This document shows, one piece after another, positions 55,310-63,349 of a DNA stretch of 64,000 nucleotides (positions are counted from its first letter, which is position 1; every line of letters starts with the position of its first letter). Below the pieces are notes generated by a model. That model was not told the DNA's origin, made no database searches, and saw nothing but the letters and a program-made list of their open reading frames with translations. The position numbers and the translations under genes are program-made. Source of the stretch: Babylonia areolata (Eukaryota > Mollusca > Gastropoda > Neogastropoda > Buccinidae); contig NC_134898.1 of the NCBI RefSeq assembly GCF_041734735.1, positions 43,877,797 to 43,941,796 of the forward strand, given 5' to 3'.

Positions 55310-56792
55310 TTTTTTTTTTTTTTTTTTTCCCCTCTGACTACGTATTCTAGTACTCGATAGACTCTCAAGACCTGACAAGCACCTTGGGTCTGTGTGCAAG
55401 TCATCCCAAACCACACCCTACACGGCATTATCTAGGCTCATCTGCCCCCCCCCCCTCACCCCCCCCCCAACCCCCCACCTCCCCCCACACACACACGTGT
55501 GTACACCAAACACTTACACACACACACACACACACACACACGCGCGCGCGCACGTACGCACGCATGCATACACACACGGTAATGTTACGTGTCTGTCTGA
55601 GTGTGTATGTGTGTGTACTTGAGATGCGATTGAATGGCACAGGAAATGAGTGATGAGCGCTCAGTGGCACTCAGGCATGTAACGTTGTACATTTATGACT
55701 GTTGTTATTTATTTACCCTGCCATGTATGCAGCCATGCTCTGTTTTCGGGGGGTGTGCATGCTGGGTTTGTTCTTGGTTCCATAAACCACTGAACGTTAA
55801 CATGGATTACAGGATCTTTGACGTGCATATTTGATCGCTGTTGATGATAGTTGCATAACTGCTTGAAAGTCATACAAAAGTTGATGATCACTTGTTCTTC
55901 CCTTTGACATTCTTCGTGTGGTCATTGTTCATGTAAATTTGTAACGTGTTTTTTTTTCCTGTTGCAGGGACTGGATTGCTGAAATTGCTAAGAGTAAACC
56001 TGTCATTGTTGAAGATTTGGCCCAAGCATTGTCTGATGTGAGTATCTATAGAAATGTCAGAATCTCATTGTTCATGGCACTTTTAGATTTTACTCTTCGA
56101 CTGAAAATAACTTTGAACTGTAACACTTTTTTTTTATCCAGACACTAGAGACGGAAAGTTAAACCGATACATTGTTTTCTTTTTGCTATGTTTGGTTCTC
56201 TGTGTGTCTTATTTACTGTGTGAAAGCTGTTTTGAGTTACTATACAGTGTTTGCTTTTTGCTAGTTTGATTGAACTTACTGTTTTGCTTGCGATGAAACT
56301 GCTCACCATTGACTTTTACAACAGTACTGACATTAAATGGCAGTTTCAAATGAAGACCGGGACAGAGGTTTATGCCACAGTGATTAGCTTTACGTCCAGG
56401 GGAAAAAGGCTGAGTGTAGTGGGCTTTGGGGCCGGAAGGCGTGGTGGAGGGTAGTTATATTTGTAGGGGAAAAGCTTTGTATTAACTCACTCAGTACGGC
56501 CAGTCCTCTCTTCTCCTCTACACAGACCCCTTGGATGTCCAGTGGGTGTCTGAATGACCCAACCTTTAGCTTCCGTCGTCAGAATTGTGGTATTCTTTGT
56601 CAACATTCACGTCTTCAGTATAAGAGCCTTCCGCTTGCAATATTTTGATGATGGTAATTGTGGTGAAACGCTGTTAACGTCGTCTCGCCGTTCGTATGGC
56701 AAGAGTTAACCGGTTCAATGTCAAAGAATTTTGTAAATAAACCTAAAAAGTGCTTTCCCCTTACCAGAGAAATTTGAGGATGCAGGGGTAAT

Positions 56793-56848
<56 letters not shown>

Positions 56849-57302
56849 ACATATCCATATTAATTCTAGCATAAAAACTATAGGAAATACAGAAAGGAAG
56901 TAAATGTTTTTTGTAAAGGAAATGAATATAGATTCTGAATCTGGGCTTCTGTTGTTGTTTTTTTGTTTTTTATTTATTTATCCCAATAATTTTTATTGTA
57001 GACAAATGTTTAGGCATTTGAAAGAGAAGACAATATTTTTTGTACAACCAAAAATAAAAGTCCATTTCCACTTCCACAAAATGACGTCCAAAAATAAAAA
57101 CAAACAAAACACAGCTGGAAATAGCATGCTTGTTGTCAGAATGTATCTGTTGAAGAAAATAAAACGGGTCATAAGTTTGTGATGACAAACTACAACTGGT
57201 ATGGTGAGGTTAGAGACGATTTAGGAAAAACATGGATACAGATTTAAAATCATTAATTGGCTTGTTTTTGAGGACGCTTCCACAGGTCTCAGTCCATCCT
57301 TC

Positions 57303-57335
<33 letters not shown>

Positions 57336-60300
57336 ACACACACCCGCCCCCCGCCCTCCTCCCAGTTCCAGAGAGCAGTTCTGTGATGGAGAGAAACCAG
57401 CGTGTGGACAGACAAACTAATTCAGGTGTACAGGATTTTTTTCAGGATTCCCCGACTGAGGCTGAGGATATGGCCAAAGAGGTAAATAAACATGTTATTG
57501 ACTTCGTTCACTTTTATTTTTTATTTTTTTTTTTTTTAGATCAGCAAGAAAAGTATTTTCTAGATTTCCTTCTCTATGAAGAAAATAATGACTTCATTAC
57601 AGGTGACATATTAGCGGAAAATGTATCATTCTTTCCAAATGCAAGACATGTATTGCTGTTCAAACAACCTGCAAAAAAACTCCCAATGAATAACTGCAAT
57701 TTCATATAATTGTCCTATGTTGTCGTTGACCTCAAAATTAGAAGAAAAAGTTTCAGGAAAGAGATATAAATCAATGTTAATCAGTATTATGTTACATATG
57801 ATATAGATAATTGATGTAAATCTGTGGGGTCAAATGTAATGTGAATACTCATTAAAGAAAAACAGTTTGCAAATATTTGTTTTTCTCTACTTGAAAAAAA
57901 AAAAAAAAAGGAAGAAAGATTTCTGCATGCAAAGACCTTTTTTTTCCCTTTTTTTGTGTTTTTCTTGTATTTTTCTTTTTTGTTAGCTTGCTTTGGTGGT
58001 TTTCTTTTTACATCACAATCTGATGCTGAAAGTACACATGTTTATGTTAGGTATGATGTCATGCATTTTGCAAAATGAGCGGGTAATTGCTCGGAAAGAT
58101 TAACATGCACACTTTCTTCTTCCTCTTCTTCTTCATTTATAGGTTGTGATGCCCTCTCAAGGCCTGACTAAGCGTGTTGGGTTACGCTGCTGGTCAGGCA
58201 TCTGCTTGGCAGATGTGGTGTAGCGTATATGGATTTGTCTGAACGCAGTGACGCCTCCTTGAGCTACTTAAACTTAAACTCATAGGTTGTGACTTCCACA
58301 TTCACTTGTATACATGAGTTGGCTTTTCCTTTTTACCCCTGCCATGTAGGCATACTCTATTTTTCTTTCGCAGGGGGATTGCATGCATGTGTTCTTGTTT
58401 CCTTTACCCAACAAATGTCTGCATGTATTATGGGATATTTGGTGTGTATATTTGATCTTCTGCATGCATATACACACAAAGGGGGTTCAGGCACTATCAG
58501 GTCTACACATCTATTGACCTGAGAGATACAAAAAAAAAAAAAAAAATCTCCACCCTTTACATACCAGGTGCTGTGACCATGGATTCAAACCTGGGACCCT
58601 CAGATTTAAAGTCCAACACTTGAACCACTTGGCCGTTGCGCCCATCAGCATACTTTCTTCTTCTTCTTCTTCGTTCGTGGGCTGCAACTCCCACGTTCAC
58701 TCATATGCACACGAGTGGGCTTTTACGTGTCTGACCGTTTTTACCCCACCATGTAGGCAGCCATGCTCCGCTTTCAGGAGTGTGCATGCTGGGTATGTTC
58801 GTGTTTCCATAACCCACCAAACGCTGACATGGATTGCAAGATCTTTAACGTGTGTATTTGACCCTCTGCTTGCTTATTGCACCCATCGGCATACTTTCTT
58901 AAAACAGAAATATTACAACTCTTTTTTTCTTTCTTTTTTAAGGGAATCGGACATTTTCATTATCAGGGATGACTGGATTTTTTCATCCTTCTTTTTTTTG
59001 TTGTCTTCTGTGGTTCGTGTGTTTGGCCGTGTTCGTTCCTGTGGATCAGACCAGTGATTCTGTCGTTTGCTTTTGGAGAGGTTCCATCATGTGGCTTTTC
59101 TCCCCCATGCCGTGCCACGTGCCCCCGTGCCATGCCGCCTGCCCCCATGCCCTGCCCCCATGCTTTGCCCCCCCCATGCCCTGCCCCCATGCCTTGCCCC
59201 CCATGCCTTGCTCCCATACCTTGCCCCCCCATGCCTTGCCCCCTTGCCCTGCCCCCTTGCCCTGCCCCCCATGCCTTGCCCCCCCATGCCTTGCCCGCCC
59301 ATGCCTTGCCCCCTTGCCCTGCCCCCCCATGCCTTGCCCCCATGCCTTCCCCCCTTGCCCTGCCCCTTGCCATGCCCCCCATGCCTTACCCCCCGATGCC
59401 TTGCCCCCCCCATGCCTTGCCCCCCTGCCCTGCCCCCTTGCCCTGCCCCCCATGCCTTGCCCCCCATGCCTTGCCCCCTTGCCCTGCCCCCCATGCCTTG
59501 CCCCCATGCCTTGCCCCCATGCCTTGCCCCCATGCCCTGCCCCCCATGCCTTGCCCCCTTGCCCTGCCCCCCATGCCCTGCCCCCCATGCCTTACCCCCC
59601 CATGCCCTGCCCCCATGCCTTGCCCCCCCATGCCTTGCCCCCTTGCCCTGCCCCCTTGCCCTGCCCCCCATGCCTTGCCCCCTTGCCCTGCCCCCCATGC
59701 CCTGCCCCCTTGTCCTGTCCCCCATGCCTTGCCCCCCTTGACTTGCCCCCCATGCCCTGCCCCCCATGCCCTGTCCCCATGCGCTGCCCCCTTGCCCTGT
59801 CCCCCATGCCTTGCCCCCATGCCTTGCCCCCCCATGCCCTGCCCCCTTGCCTTGCCCCCATGCCTTGCCCCCCTTGACTTGCCCCCCATGCCCTGCCCCC
59901 CATGCCCTGTCCCCATGCGCTTCCCCCTTGCCCTGTCCCCCATGCCTTGCCTCCGATGCCTTGCCCCCTTGCCCTGCCCCCTATGCCCTGCCCCCATGCC
60001 CTGCCCCCATGCCTTGCCCCCCATGCCCTGCCCCCCATGCCCTGGCCCCTTGCCCTGCCCCCTATGTCCTGCCCCCATGCCCTGCCCCCATGCCCTGCCC
60101 CCCATGCCCTGCCCCCCATGCCCTGCCCCCTTGCCCTGCCCCCATGCCCTGCCCCCATGCCCTGGCCCCCATGCCCTGCCCGCTTGCCTTGCCCCCCATA
60201 CCTTGCCCCCCTTGCCCTGCCCCCATGCCCTGCCCCCTTGCCTTGCCCCCCATACCTTGCCCCCCATGCCCTGCCCCCATGCAGTTTTCTGTCATTGTCT

Positions 60301-61156
60301 CTTTCCTTTAGTTTTGTTGCCTTTGGTATTTTTCCCTGGACTTCACTCTCTTCAGTTCTGCAACTTTGTGTTCTTCAAGGAGCAAAGTAGCAGACTGGTG
60401 AAGAAGCTGTCTGCCAGTTCAGTATCTGTGAGGGTCGGGGTTCAAATCCTGCTTTCACCCTCTCTCCCAAGTTCGGCTGGGAAACGAAACTGAGCATCCA
60501 GCCATTTGGATGAAATGATGAACTGAGGTCCCATGTGCAGCACACACTTGGTGCACTGAAAAAGACCCCATGGCAAGAACACGGTTGTCCTCTGGCAAAA
60601 TAATGTAAAAGAAATCCACTCTGGTAGGTACACAAATACATGTGTATGTGTTGAAGGCCTGACAAGCGCTCAAGGCCTAAATGCATTGGGTTGTGCAGCT
60701 GTAAGGCATCTGTCTAGCAGATGTGGTGTGGCATATAAGGATTCGTCCGAACACCGTGATACCCTCTTTAAGAAACTGAAGCTGAATCTGTTCTTCCATC
60801 TGGCTGGCCTAAGGCATTTGCCCTTTTTTTTCTTTTTTTAAAAAAATATTTTTTGCAGCATATATGTAGTGTATATGGATCAGTCCACACATTTTGACTG
60901 ACACCTCCTTGAAACAGTAACTGAAACTTGTTTCAGCTTTTATCTCTGCTTCTTCCATTGAGTATTTCATTGTTTGCTTTTTTGCATCCTCAGTATTGCA
61001 TTCGGTCCTGTCTCTTTTTCCTAAGTGTTCTTCACTATTGGTGGTAGGCAAGGGAATGTGTCTGTGTGAGTGTGCAATATGTTTAGCATGTGAATGAGAA
61101 TGCCCATGTGTACTGACATGCATGTGTGTGTGTGTGCATGGTGGGATGGGTGGGAG

Positions 61157-61196
<40 letters not shown>

Positions 61197-62617
61197 CAGA
61201 CCATACTTTCATTCATCATTATTTTTACCTTTGTAATAACTTGCGTCTCAAAATTCACTTTATTCTTGTTTAAAAAGAACAACAACTGAAAAAAAAAACC
61301 AACAACAAAACCAAAAAAACAAAAACATTAACACATGTGTTGCATAGGCATCTAGCTGTCAAACAAAACAATAGAGTGGTACTACCACTCCTGTGTATTT
61401 GAATAGCAACAATTATTGTATTGTATTACTTATTGTTACAACAGAGTTCTTTGTGTGAAATTTTGCTCTCGCCAGCATACATTGAGATTGTGTGTAAGAG
61501 AGAGAGAGGGGAGGAGGTATAAAAAGAAATGTGTACAATACTACAGAGTACTTGCCTGGACATTGAGCTCTTCTTCTTCTTCTGCGTTCGTGGGCTGCAA
61601 CTCCCACGTTCACTCGTATGTACGCGAGTGGGCTTTTACGTGTATGACCGTTTTTACCCCACCATGTAGGCAGCCATACTCTGCTTTTGGGGGGGTGCAT
61701 GCTGAGTATGTTCTTGTTTCCATAACCCACCGAACGCTGACATGGATTACAGGATCTTTAACATGCGTATTTTATTTTCTGCTTGCGTATACACACGAAG
61801 GGGGTTCAGGCACTGGCAGGTCTGCACATATGTTGACCTGGGAGATCGTAAAAATCTCCATCCTTTACCCACCAGGTGCCGTCACCGTGATTCGAACCCG
61901 GGACCACCAGATTGAAAGTCCAACGCTTTAACCATTCGGCTTCTTTGCCCATTGACATTGAGCTCAAATGGTCTTTAGGTTTATCAACAAAATTCACTTT
62001 TGTAGAGAACTGGTCTCCTCAAATATTGACAAAAGCTAGTCTCATCTCAGAAAGACACAGGAGAGAGAACAAGAACAAGAATAAAGTTCATACCTTGAGG
62101 CGGCCACCAGCCCATAGGAAAGGGTCTCTGGCTAAAAGAGTGTACATCTTTGGTATGCATATCATGTCAGTTGTGCAGTAACTTGAATAATCAAACCATA
62201 CTATTCTTTATTAAGGTCAAATTACACATTTGCAAACCGTTGTCTATGACGAAGAGCATGGAAAAGATAGATACTCAACTTTCTTATTTTTTCAATAGAT
62301 CCATGTTTCAGTATTTCAGTGTAGTCTTGGGTAATACCTGGTAAGTACTTGTTTCTGATGCTGGTATATGAGGGAAACACATGAATAAAGTGGTGTTCAG
62401 ATTCATCAGCTTTACAGACTGTGCATAAATAACTGGAATTTAAGTTGAGGGACCTACACCACCTGGGTCCTTTTACTGGTAACACACCGATTCGTAGTTT
62501 CACAAGACAGCCCCGGAAACATCTTATGTTCATGAATTCAAAATATTTTTCACATTCAAAATCACTTTTAAACAATCTGTAAGTATCATAAGTGTCCTTA
62601 TTCATTATTGAAGAAAC

Positions 62618-62653
<36 letters not shown>

Positions 62654-63277
62654 ATGTGTGTATGAGTGTGTGTGTGTTTAAGAATGCATATTTTTAAGCA
62701 CTAACAAAGCTTTATCAGGTTTCCTGAGATGAATGTTCATTCCTTCGTTTTCTTTTTCTTTTCTTTCTTTCAGGTTTCTTTTTCTCTTTTTTAAAATTTT
62801 TTTTAAAAGAAAATATTTACTGGCTGGCTATCATTCTGTGCTGGCATTCACTTGACATTACTGTGTCATTCTAATTAGCTACGTCGGACTTCATATGAAA
62901 ACTGCGCTTATGGCAGTGTGTGTCAATCCTTGTTATTCACACACACACACACACACACACACGGACACACACACACAGCACACACAGCCACACGGACACA
63001 CACACAACACACACACACACACAGACATTACTGTGTCATTCTAATTAGCTACGTCGGACTTCATATGAAAACTGCGCTCATTGCAATGTGTGTCAGTCCT
63101 TGTTATTCACACACACACACACGCGCGCGCGCGGGGACACACACAACACACACACACACAGACATTACTGTGTCATTCTAATTAGCTACGTGGGACTTCA
63201 TATGAAAACTGCGCTCATTGCAGTGTGTGTCAATCCTTGTTATTCACACACACACACACACACACAGACACACACAT

Positions 63278-63349
<72 letters not shown>

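Noticed and set aside
58963-60493. Long Pro/Cys/Leu (plus) and Gly/Gln/Arg (minus) open frames, up to 479 codons
   Set aside because: They are products of the CCATGCCCTGCCCCC minisatellite; all frames on both strands are affected.
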